From NCBI RefSeq assembly GCF_032854445.1, contig NC_088303.1:24869501-24933500 (forward strand): a stretch of 64,000 nucleotides of DNA. Direction: 5' to 3'. The stretch is from Liolophura sinensis (taxonomy: Eukaryota > Mollusca > Polyplacophora > Chitonida > Chitonidae). This document shows, one piece after another, positions 14,101 through 26,709 of the stretch (within the stretch, counting starts at the first letter, position 1; every line of letters starts with the position of its first letter). Under the pieces are notes generated by a model. That model was given only the letters and a program-made list of their open reading frames with translations, did not search any database and was not told the DNA's origin. Both the position numbers and the translations under genes were made by a program.

Positions 14101-17100
14101 CACACATCTGCCTTTTTCCATGTACAAAGATACACGTTAATAAAATGTGTGTGTACTTCTAATTATTTCTGAGAAAACTTGGCAGACAGAACTAAGAACA
14201 AAATGCTGGAAAAGGCTTTGTACTCAGTTAACCTTGATTTCAATATTTGACACCGTCTTTTAGTTTGTGCCATGAATAATGACTGTTTACTATGTAATTC
14301 TCTAAGGCAGTGACCTTTTGTCGTCTGTGTAGCTAAGAAAAATTAGTTCTAAGGTTTGGCAGTTTGTTAGAATCAACGAACATTTTGATTGGTTTGCAGA
14401 ATGCATCTCAGGCATGTACGGACCAGGCTGCAGTAAGAAGTGCATGTGCCAGAACTCAGCGGAGTGCGATCACATCAGCGGTGCTTGCATCTGCTCGGAT
14501 GGTTGGCGCGGTCTGTACTGCGACAAAGCTTGTCCTCAAGGCTTCTACGGAATGGAGTGTCGCAGCGTCTGTAACTGCGCTAACGGCGCCACCTGTGATC
14601 ATGTGACCGGGGATTGTCATTGCCCACCAGGGTGGGAAGGGGACCTTTGTCGTCGTCGCTGTCCAGATGGGCGCTGGGGTCAGGACTGTCAGCAGTCATG
14701 CATGTGTCGCCATGGTGCCCAGTGTGACGGTGCGACAGGACGGTGCATCTGTAGGCCAGGATGGAGAGGAGCAAACTGTGAGGAGAGTGAGTACAGTTCA
14801 GCTGACCTTCTGAAAAAATGTTGCAACCCAATTTTTTGCCTAATTAATAATATTAATAATTCCTTTTTGCAGACATAATAGTCCAAATCACAAATTAAAA
14901 ATAAAAAAAAAACATTTTGAAAACTGTAGATTTGCAGGTTAAGCTACATGACCATTGTAGATGCACGTTATTGTAATACCTTAGTGATAAAGCCTCCTTC
15001 TCCAGGTAATGAATAAGCCAGTTCCGAGACAAAGTAAATAAATCCACAGTGTTAAAAGATTGAAGTCTACTTTTAAAACCCTATACAGATTTTCTCATTC
15101 CTTCACCAAAGGAGTGCATTTATGGAATTAATGGGGAACAGAGTACTGATGTACTAGGCCTTCAGATGTTAACTTGTATGTTTTAAAAAAAAGTTTTGAT
15201 GAAAGCAAAACATTCAAGCTTAAAATTTCTCGCCGCAAAGATCTTCTGTGTTGACTTGAAAATGGCTTGAGCTGTATGGGACGTCCATGCCTGCCAGGGT
15301 GTAAATCACATGTCAGACAAGTTAGGTCACAGGGCTGATGCCATCCTCCTGTGGCTTGGTTGTGTGATCATCTCTGCTCCAGGCTGTAAGATCATATTCA
15401 TGCATAACTGACATAATGTAATGCAATTTCTCATCAATCAGATAGGTGAAGTAAATTTATTGTTTATTTATATACAGGTGAAATGTCAGGATTTCCTTCA
15501 CTGATAAATGTGATATTTCACTTAGTTAGATATCACTTTTGTCATTCCATCTTGATATTTCACATCCTGGCATACTTACGTCTGATAAAAAATAACTTTG
15601 TTTTATGACGTTCCAATCTGAGTTCAGTAACATGATGTCATGATACATTTCTAGTCAATTTTTTACATTCTTATGTCACGCAACAATGAGACACGATATC
15701 ATACAACATGCCATGTACAAGGTCACGCTATATACACTCAACATTCGTGTCACGTGGATAATAATTTCCATCTTTCATGATAAAAATAGTTATGGTGTTC
15801 AACTCTCACTGTGGTATATCCTCTATCTATTCTATTGGTGGCTGAAAAATGAAATACTGTGCCTGATACGTGTTAACCAGGATGTTGATGGAGGAAATGA
15901 GCTAATTTTATCACTTTGTAATCATAGAATTTATGACAAAACTGCAATACAGTGTTCTGTTTCTGATGAAAATGTATTAACTTGTAATGTGGAAACTCTT
16001 ACACTGATTAAAATTTTACTGAAAAAAAAGAAGGAAAAAAAAGCACAAAAAGCAACGAAAGTTTTCTTCTTGATCTAGGTTGCCCTCCTGGTTACTACGG
16101 TGACGGTTGTCAGCGGAGATGTGCTTGCTTGAATGAGGCTACATGTGATCCTGTTGAGGGGTTGTGCAACTGTACAAGCGGCTGGAGGGGAGCATCCTGT
16201 GATGAACGTAAGTCTGCTGTCTCTTGTTATGTTAGCTGAGTAAAAGTTTTGAGGCTTTACTTTTACCTGTAAGTCACAGTTTGTCACATGGCCAGAGGCC
16301 TGTCTTAAAGTTATGTCTTGGCCCAGCTCTTAAGTGAAGGCATATTTATATTGTTCAAACAAAAAACAAACAAAGAAAAGAACAGGATGGACAAAATGTT
16401 ACAGCTGTTTTGTGAATCAGCAGCCCTAGGCCAAACCATTAGCAACTGTCTGAAGAAGTAATACAGTAACACATTTGAATACTGTATTGATAATAAACAA
16501 TGTGTTCCAGCAGGAGAGGGAAATAATATGATAGATAAATCATGTGGGCCACAGGATTTTATTTCCTACCCAAATTCTGGAAACCAATTTTGTATTAGCT
16601 CTTGGTGGTGAATGATGTCGGAATCTGTGAAGACTTGGGCATGGAAATTGGTCCTGATGAGTCACTACCTGTACCCGTAGACCTGCTCAGGGAGAGACTG
16701 AATCATGACATTTGTATTACAGCGTGTCAGTTTGGACAGTACGGACCTAACTGTGAGGAGATCTGTGACTGTGTCCATAGCGACGTCTGTAACCGCTTCA
16801 CGGGCAAGTGTCGTTGTAAGGCAGGCTACCTGGGCAAGCGCTGTGACCAAGGTACGTCACATGACACAAGCTGATGTGGCAGTCATTATAAAAATTATTC
16901 CAGTCAATGATCCTTTACCTGATGTTAGATTATATTTGTTCGTCAGCAAATGTCTTTGTGGAAACAACTTTATCTTTATTGAGTTTATCTATATAAAGGT
17001 AGACATGGTTTGCCAATATCTTTTTAAAAAAATAAATGTATGAAGTGTGCTGGTAGAGTATTTTTGATGCAGTAGTTAAATGAGGGATGATCACCTCTGT

Positions 17101-20100
17101 ATTACAGCTTGTCCACAAGGTTTTTACGGAGTGAAGTGTGCAGAGAGGTGTAACTGTGAGAATGACGCAGATTGTGACCCCGAGACTGGGAACTGTCTGT
17201 GTAAACCAGGCTGGAGGGGCAGGAGATGTAACAAAGGTACCCATTGGTCACATTTTCCTGAATGAGGCTGTTAGATTTCAGTCAGCATACATGTACAAAG
17301 ATGTCTCACTGATTTGAGATAAACTTTTAGACATTACTTCTTGACAAAAAATTACTGTGCAAAGAAGTTTTGTAAACTGCAAGTAATTCTTTTGTGCTCT
17401 AATGTTTTATCCTTATTGTACATACAAGCTACTGTTGTAAATTTATGTTTCCTTTATGTTCACGAGGAAAGCATGAAGTATCAAAATATCAAGGTAAAAT
17501 TGCTGGAAGTAAAATTAAACTAAGTTTCTGAATAGGAGTACATTAATTTTTGTTGTTGTTTATATGTACGTGTTTATACTTGAGCTCTATCATACTCCTC
17601 ACAGCTCATGTGTCGCTTTCTACGTTTCACTTTACATCACTGCCACAACAAGACAAGCTTGACCTTTGGCGCCTTATTTAGGCTTAGCCTCATCACTTGT
17701 CTACTCCCGCAGAACTATTTAATCAGCATTCGTCAAAAAAATTGTTTCAGGTTATGGTTAGAATTATGTTTTACATACATCAAGAGAGTGCATGTGTATA
17801 AAGTATTATTAGAGACAAAGGTTGAGACGGATTTTTTTGTGTTTTCTGCCATCACTTCCTGCCTCATCACCATGACCCCATTGAGCTTGGCGTAGTTCAG
17901 TATTTCTGTACAAAATTTACTAGTGGTGGCAGTGATGTAATGCGAAAGATGGAGAGCGATGTACGTGCTGTAAGGAGTATAGGACTCCATAAGAACTGTT
18001 TTGCTGTTGCTGTTGAATATGTGCGGGTTAATGTCTGTTGCCAGCTTGTATCCCAGGGCTTTATGGAAAGCGGTGCCAAGAGCGGTGTAATTGTCCTGAG
18101 GGTAAACCCTGTAACCACATCAGCGGGGAGTGTCGGTGCCCGCCAGGCTTTGGGGGAGACGGTTGTGATCAAGGTCAGGCTGCATCCCCCATTTACATGT
18201 ATATAAGTGATAAATTACTTTTCTGTTTGATCAGAGTTTTACACAATACTTTACAATATTTCACTGATACAACGCAGCCAACATTATGGTAAGAGGAAAC
18301 CAGGCAGAGCCTGGGGGAAACCCACGCCCATCCATATCGGTAATAGACTATAATGTCTCCATGGTGTTGTAATTGAAATCTTTATTTAAAAAGGGAAACT
18401 CTATCATGGCAAACAAGTTGCTCTTGCATGAGGCCCTCAGTAACAATAACCAAAGGAGAGTTAACGGTATGTACATGTACCATTCCATTTTAATTATGAA
18501 GAAAGTCAATAATACCTTGTTCTTATGAACATCAGCTGCAGTCATTAAAACAGAAATTTAAATTAGTATATTTAGAAGACAAAGAGAAAAAATGGAAACA
18601 AATAATAATCAGAATAAAATAGTGTTTCTCTGTGTTATGTTTGACAGCATGCCTATTGTTGTGAGAATGCTTATGTTGATGGCTGTTGTTGCTGTTACAG
18701 TGTGTCCAGCGGGAACATTTGGTCCCGAGTGTCGAGGTCAGTGTACCTGTGACAAGCATCATGCCTGTCACCACATCACAGGGGAATGTGTCTGCAAGCC
18801 AGGCTATAGTGGTGTCGATTGCAAAACAGGTGAGAGAGTTACCATGGAAACAATTAAGTCACCATCCTTGACAGAAAATAGCAAACTTTAGGTTATTTTG
18901 TTAAGATAAATATTTGGAAGATTTCAAAATTACTTATTTTACAGTAATACTTATACTGGATGTTGTGATATAATGTTTAGAGCATTATGTTAGATAACAT
19001 TTGTATTTTTCACCATGTTATCTATGTATTTAAGTACTGGAGTAGTGGTCCATTTATGTTATCATAACAATGATCTGAAATGAATAATTTTTTTCTGCCA
19101 CATTGCAGTAAATTATTAAGACAGTCTGTTACCTATGTTATAATTAAATTTCATTATTAACCGTGCTACCAACTTTCCAAATGACTCTTTAAAAACGTTG
19201 AAAAATAGTTTGCGCAGATTGAACCTGGACTGAGTTACATGTAGCCCATCCTTCTAGATTTTAAAATTTTCTGGTGGCATTAGCAAAGATGTCAGATTGT
19301 TCCCATCGTTGTTAAAAACTTCTATGAGTTTATATTCTTTAGTTTGCTAACTTTTTTTTTCCCATTATGTTAATGCACCCCAACCTCTAGTCAAGCTTAA
19401 GACAAAAGGTCAAAAGGGAAAAGGCAGGAAAGGGAAACTGGGTAAAGGCAGAAGAAAAAATAAATCAAAAAACAAATCAAAATTGGATAGAGGTGAAAGT
19501 GTTTCTTTGATAAAGGAGTTAGAAACAGGTAATTCCTTAAAATTCTACCTTGTTGTGGTGATTTTGGTGCTGTTATCGGGTTTCTTCCAGAATATTTTTA
19601 TTTTGTCAGCATTCTGCGTTATGTCACTCTTTATGGGATATGTATTTGTAATGGCATGGCTTATTTTCCTTAATTTAAATTCTTTACTGATGTGTGTGTA
19701 GTGTTACTGTTTTTAGACTTTTTTCTCTATATTTTCTTGTTTGGTATAAGCAACATTTCATTTAACTTTAGTTTGATGATTCTTCAGTATATTTTATGAA
19801 CGTAATTGTAGTTTATGTACATGTATTTTGACAAGTTGGAATTCTTCAACCTTCTATTGTGAAATTTATGTATTATATTATCTGTGTTATATTTGTGATA
19901 TGTAAAGTTGATGGATCCTTTAATATTCTGTATTAGTTTTGTGTAACTTTTATTTCAGGAATGAATATGAAACATTTGTTCCACATGACCATGTATTAAC
20001 CATAACCTAATTCTTCAGTTTGCAGATGTCTTAGAAGAATGTTAGCTCTCATTTCAGATTAATGAATTTATTTTTTTCAACATTGTCACAGCAAAATTAC

Positions 20101-23100
20101 CTTCCTTTATTTACGTAACACTTTTTAGCTAATCCACTGCCCATTGAGTTGACTTTGTCCGATGCTGCTGTGGAAACTAAGGATGTTGAGTTGCCAGGGT
20201 TACCATCGATGTCAGGTACTCGACCTGCTGCAGACTAACCCTGATTGGTTGATTCATAATCTTTACGCACTTACCTGCTGTTTATTAAACATGGTGCATG
20301 CTAACGAGAGGAGATTGGGCATTTGAATGAAACATTTGAGAGATCGAACAACTCTGATTCACATGTATTCTTTAGGGGACGTTTTGCTTTCTTTTCTAAA
20401 AGCTGAGTATACTTGGTTGGTTAGCATACACTTTGGCCACAAAGCATTGTACACAGTTTAGTCTTGCTTAACACTTATTTTGCAAACTAATTAATGTAAA
20501 CTTTGTGCGGTAGGTTTGAGCTGTCAATTAGAAACCAGATTTTACTGGATTATGGGTTTGCTTTCTTTTGCCCAATGACAGATGATAAATAAGGCTTTAT
20601 TAACTAATGGATTAAACATTTTACCATTATGATTAAAACTTGCAAAAAGCTGTAAAAAATAAGGTGAGAAATGTCTACAAATATTTAGGCCAGATGTTCA
20701 TGTTCAAAAATGCTTCATTTTTCAGTGGATAACAGTGTTATACTGATATTGCTATAAAGTACATGTGATTTAGATGTGCTCTTTCTCTGACCATGGTGCT
20801 GCATTGTAAATGGTTTGCGTGACAGGATTTCCAAATTAATTATGATATATCAGTTTGCACTGTAAACCTGTTTCATCAAAATATGCATTATTGTGTTGTT
20901 TATGTGTCACATTGCTTCAATGAAACTCATGTATAACCCTAGGTACATGAATATCTACACTCTGCTCCAACTTTAATCTTATCCCATTGTACAATTTCCA
21001 GTAGATGAGACATGAATGTGGCATTAGGTCAGCCAGTGGAAATTGTACTGAAGGAGAAGAAACATGTCCTCCAGACTGAACTGGAGTTTGGCAGTCTCTG
21101 TCACTGTGTCTGTGAAAACTAGGCTTAATTACAATTAATGGTTTTAACTGTTAATTAAAATGTTTATTTGTGTTGGATCTAACAAATGGCCCAAAAACTA
21201 TTCTGTGTAACTGTAACATGTGGAGCATCAAAACAGTTGGTTTCCTTTCAGATGACTTGCCCATGTCCTAACAGATAAACAGTTCAGATATACATAATAA
21301 AATACAGTATCATGAAAGACATACTGCATAGAGCAGGGAAGAGTGTGATAGTTGGCAAATGATCATATGTAACTGGTGAAGTCTGGCCTCTGGTCAATTT
21401 AGCTCAATCAGATTTTTATTCTAACTGTTCATTTAAATGCATAAATTGTAGCAAATTGCATGCCCCTAGCGCATTGCTTAAGCAGAATTAGGTCAAAAAA
21501 GTAATGTTAATTGCAATTTATTAGATGTCACTGGTGTAGAATTATTCAAAATGTTGTGTTGTCGTCACATTATATTACAATAACAAGGCACAGGAGAAAC
21601 CTGAAAACTATTGCTTGCCCACATCTGTATACTGTGTTACAACAAAACATACAAAATACTAGTGGCATCTTGTATTACTAATTAATTAATGTTTGGTTCT
21701 TACCATTAAATGATATTTTGTTGGAATGATAGCTAATTTATCTGGTTCTGGTATTCTCTTTTGCAAGCTGCTTATCGTCTGGGTAGGTCAACCTGCATTA
21801 GGACTCTCATCAGGGTTCACAAATGTCAACATTTCTCATCGAATATTAAATATAAAATTGAGTTCAGTCATAATTTTGTGTGTAAAAAATTATTATTTCT
21901 GTATATCACTTCTATTGTTGTTGGTATTTTACTGTTTTCTACTGGCAAATTCGATGGATTTTGACATTTACTTTTTAAAAAAAGTTTCTAGAACTGTCTA
22001 TTTTTGGTTTGAAATTATGTGAACCCCTGTGTATGTTAACTTTGATTTGTCACATGAATGCATGACTAGTGGTTATTACAGTAGTATACTAAATAGATTT
22101 GTGTGAAGTAAAACATTTATTATAGTACAGAACATTATTCAAGGACATCTGGCCTGAAATATGAACTGAGTAATGAAAATGAGTACTAAACTAAATTGCA
22201 GGTTGAATTCAGAAAGGTTTGGTGGATCAGGGAGATAATGTGGAAATGGATCAAGGGCGATAACTGTGTTGAAAATGAAAAATCTCCTTGGGTATGCAGT
22301 GGCTATCTGTGTTTGGTGCATCTTTAATGATAAAAAAAATTAAAGTCAAAATTGATACATCGTGTCTAAGCTTGCTATGATTTCCAGGGTTGCCTACAAC
22401 AGGACTATACATTAACGCTTCAAAAAATGTTGAGGAAAAAATGATGTGCTAGTTTTTGGGAAACATTGCCCAGTCTTGTGTACGGGATTCGGCTGAAAAC
22501 TGTTAAAGAACAAAGTCACTTACAAAGTCATAAAAAACGTTTAAACCTGAGAAATTAGAAGCTTACACTTAAGGAATATGCATCCGTGAGAATGGAAGCT
22601 GATGTAATTTGTATCTGTTGACTGGTGTTAATTGATGTGGAATGCATTGTTATTGTTGAAGCTTTTGGGAAGAAAGAGAGGAGAGTTATTATATGTTAGT
22701 TGTGTCTTGCATTGTTGATATTTGCAGTCTTTAAAGCCAGGTTTGCTTCGCTGTGACTTAGAGCAAATATGCTGCTACAGTGTACCATTTTTGTCTTTCT
22801 GTCATATTTATGTCATCTGCCTGAGGCTTGCTACAATGTTTCTTGTTTATCACATATTTACATTTCTGTAAATTGAGAAGCATTTGTTGAATGACAGGAC
22901 ATATTATTTCCAAGGTCATGACATATATTACGATGTCACAACAATCGATTGAAATCAAATGTTTATGATTTGTGAAGAGCACCTTGTTGAGGCCCCAAAT
23001 TAATGTCTTTAGCTTATTACAGCTCGTGAACATTCTTGGTAAAATTTAATGGAGGCAAGAGATATATTCACACATACTTACAATTTGTTTATGTCATAAG

Positions 23101-26100
23101 TGTGTCTTTAGAAAATAGCCTTTAATTGTAAAGTTATAGTAGATTGAATGTTACTCAAAATATAGAAGTAATTTGCTTGTATTACCTGTGTTTTTAGGTT
23201 TTATTGGCATTGTTTTTATATCGTTAGATAATTTTTTTATATTTTTCTGGTGAGGATTACAGTATATATATTTTCACCCTCCAGGATGCCAGGATGGTCA
23301 TTTTGGGGAGGATTGTTCTCAGGAGTGTCGATGTGAGAACAGTGGGGCCTGCAGTATTCTCACCGGGGTCAGTGTCTGTTCTGAAGGATGGATCGGCCCT
23401 AACTGTGGGCAGTCCTGCCCATCTGGTCGCTATGGTAGTAACTGTACTGGGTCTGCCAGTGTCTGAATGGAGGGAACTGTGACCCTATCACTGGCGAGTG
23501 TAAATGTCCACCAGGCTTTATGGGCAGGAAGTGTGCTGTGGGTGAGCTGCCCTTACTTTGTTACTGGTGTGGAGGATTTGAATCTTGTGAAAATAATATC
23601 AGAAATCCATCTTGATTTGTAGCAAATAATAATTATGTAAAGTAAAAGTTTGCATGTTTGTTTTAATTAAAATTCTTTAGGTAAAAAAGGTGGGTTATCT
23701 GCCCATTTTGCTTAGTGGAAAAAGTACAAAATATGCATACATTTATATGATAAGAACCCTCGCAAAGATTTGGTGGGGCAAGCAGTGACATGGACCATTC
23801 TATATAGAGCCATTGAAACTCCCACATTAAGACACATTTTGAAATAATCTAAAATACATGTACTAATTAAGACATTTTGTATTCTGTGCTTGTGCAGGAT
23901 GCTCTGCTCTGTCATTTGGTCATAACTGTAAAGGGGAGTGCAGATGTGGGGAACATGGCCGCTGTGACCCGGTCACAGGAGCATGCCATTGTGATTTAGG
24001 GTGGATGGGAGAGGAGTGCAGTGAGAAATGCCCTGCTGGCAGATATGGACCTGGTTGCCGTCACACCTGTGCTTGTCAGAATGGGAGCGTCCTGTGACCC
24101 ACTTAGTGGATGTTGTACATGTCAGAGAGGATTCTACGGCCAGTACTGCGAACTGAGTAAGAGTTACCTCCCAGAAATGACATTAAACCCCAAGCATCCA
24201 TTCATTCTTGGATATTGAAAACCAACATCATACAGTTTGTCAAAAATATTCCCCTATTCTTATCTGTTGGTGTGAATGAATGAATGATCATGGCTTAAAG
24301 CACATCAACAATTTTCCAGCTATATCGTGGCAATGGGTGTGAATGGAACAGTTTTTAATGTAGCATGAAACACCCAGTAAACAAGAAAGTAAACAAATAC
24401 ATGTGTGTTGTTGTTTGCTTTCAGGCTGCCCTGAAGGAACACATGGCATTGTACTGTGACCAGAAATGTGACTGTACTAATGGTGCAAGGTGCGATCCCT
24501 CTACTGGCCAGTGTATATGTAAAGATGGTTTCATGGGAGATAACTGTAATAAAGGTGAGAGAAAATTATAAGAAAGTAAGAGTAACTGTAGCAAAGTGAG
24601 AGAAAAAAATGGAAAGTAGGGGAGAAGTATAACAAAGGTTAGAAAATGCAAGAAGTAATTGTAACAAAGGTGAGAATATGCAGGGACAAACGTCAAAGAT
24701 AAGCGTAACAAAAGTGAGAGAAAACTATGAGAAAGTAAGAAATAACTAACAGTTGTGAAGAAAAAATGGAAGGGAAGGGAGAGGGGTGTAGCAAAGGTTA
24801 GAGAAAACAAGACATAACAGCAACAAAGGAGAGAATACACAGTGACAATCATCAAAGGTAACCGTAACGGTAACCGTAACAAAAGTAAAGGAAAACATTG
24901 AGAAATGAAGAGGTAAGAGTAACAAAGGTGATAATAAATTAACAGTGACAAAGAGATAACTGAGAGTAAACAATGGCAAAGTAAGAGGTAACTCTAACAG
25001 AGGTGTGAGAAAATGACAAAAATGAGAGATTATTGTACCAAGCACTGAAAATACTGACAATCATAGATTTAGCCAGAATTCTAAATGATGAGGTCTCACG
25101 AAAAATGGAACTAATGAGACCCTGTGCCAGTACTGTATATGGCTAGAACTTTATCAGACATGTCAATCCTTTGTGTCAAAAATTAGTTCAGACTTTGGCT
25201 GGCGAAGGTGAAAAGAACATTAATAGTAACAGCCTATTTTCTTGTCAGACACCGTGTGAGATATAACATAATGAACTTAATCAGTAGTGTTGTTTGTTAA
25301 CTTTTGAACAGTAAGCTTTCCCTTGTGAAAAGTCTACTACAGTTTGCGAGCGTTATATGTACACATGTGGGGAGAAAATGTTTCAGTGTTGTTCATTTTT
25401 TTATTTTAGTTTGCCCATTGGGTTCCTTTGGGCGTAACTGCCGGGAGCGATGTGAGTGTGGTCAGTTTGCGTGTGACTCCCTGACAGGAGAGTGTCAGTG
25501 CCCCCCGGGCTTCAGAGGGGTCAGGTGTGCTACAGGTAAGAGCTGGGCTAAGATCACCCTCAGGAGAGACTTTTGGCCCTGGTATAACAATTGTAGTGCT
25601 GTGCAACAAAACTGGTGGAAAACCTTAGTTGGTGTTTCGTTACCTAGTTATGCCCTGTAAGTGATTTCCAGTTTGAACTTTCATCAAGAGATGTAGAATT
25701 ATAAAGAGTATATGGCATTGAATTGTACATGCGTAAGACTTGAAAAAAAGCAAACCTTATTTTCTAGTTCTACACACTTATTCAGCATCATGATGTACAT
25801 GTATAAGTAAAGGTAAAAGTTCAAGGTAATCTAAAAGCGAAAGCGAAAGTCTAATTTACCCTTTTCACAGTGGAGATATTAGTGTCACTGCTTACCTGTA
25901 CTCTCTTCCTTCTCTTCAGCTTGCTCACCTGGGAGATACGGGCCGGGCTGCGACTACTTCTGCAGCTGCCATAACGGTGCGTCATGTGACCCAGTGACGG
26001 GAGCGTGTCAGTGTCTAGAGGGCTGGGTCGGCCCCAACTGCCAGTACAGGCAAAGCAGTAAGTCCACGCACGCTAACTATGGCAGCCATTTTGTTGGTGG

Positions 26101-26660
26101 ATGTACATTTTGGATGGGTCCTTCTTGACGCCACAAATTAAGCATGTATAGTTTACTTAAGAGCATCTCTGGCACACTGCTAACTTTGGCCGGGCCACAT
26201 GCACCAGCAATGTGTGCATGTAAAGTTCAGGTTAGGATGACAACAGTTCAGCTGTCTGGTAAAATTGGCCCCTATCTATGTTATTTTCATAAGTTTGAGG
26301 TAAAACTTGGCATTTAACATGACATTGATGTACATGCATGTTGAAGTTCACATACAATGTATATACTTCTGTAATTTTCATGAAGAGTAACAACTAAACC
26401 TGTAACTTTCTTACCCATATTTGTGAATTGGGAAAGCATACAGTTTGAAATTTGTTCACAAAAGTCATCACCGTAAAAAGATTTTTTTGTGGGTTTTTTT
26501 TTTTGTATTTGCAATCTGTTTGCATTGTTAATTTAAAGTTGACCTCTACATATGGCTGTAGCATTCCTCATCCTATTTTGATTTTCGTACAAGAACAAAA
26601 TGGCTGCCTAAAACTTGTATTTCCTCTCATGAGAATCAAGTTAATAAGCATGGGACAAGT

Positions 26661-26709
<49 letters not shown>

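Noticed and set aside
15686-16078. 130-codon open frame ending next to an exon acceptor
   Set aside because: It lies in intron sequence, has no EGF pattern or homology, and stops at the acceptor of the genuine exon at 16079.
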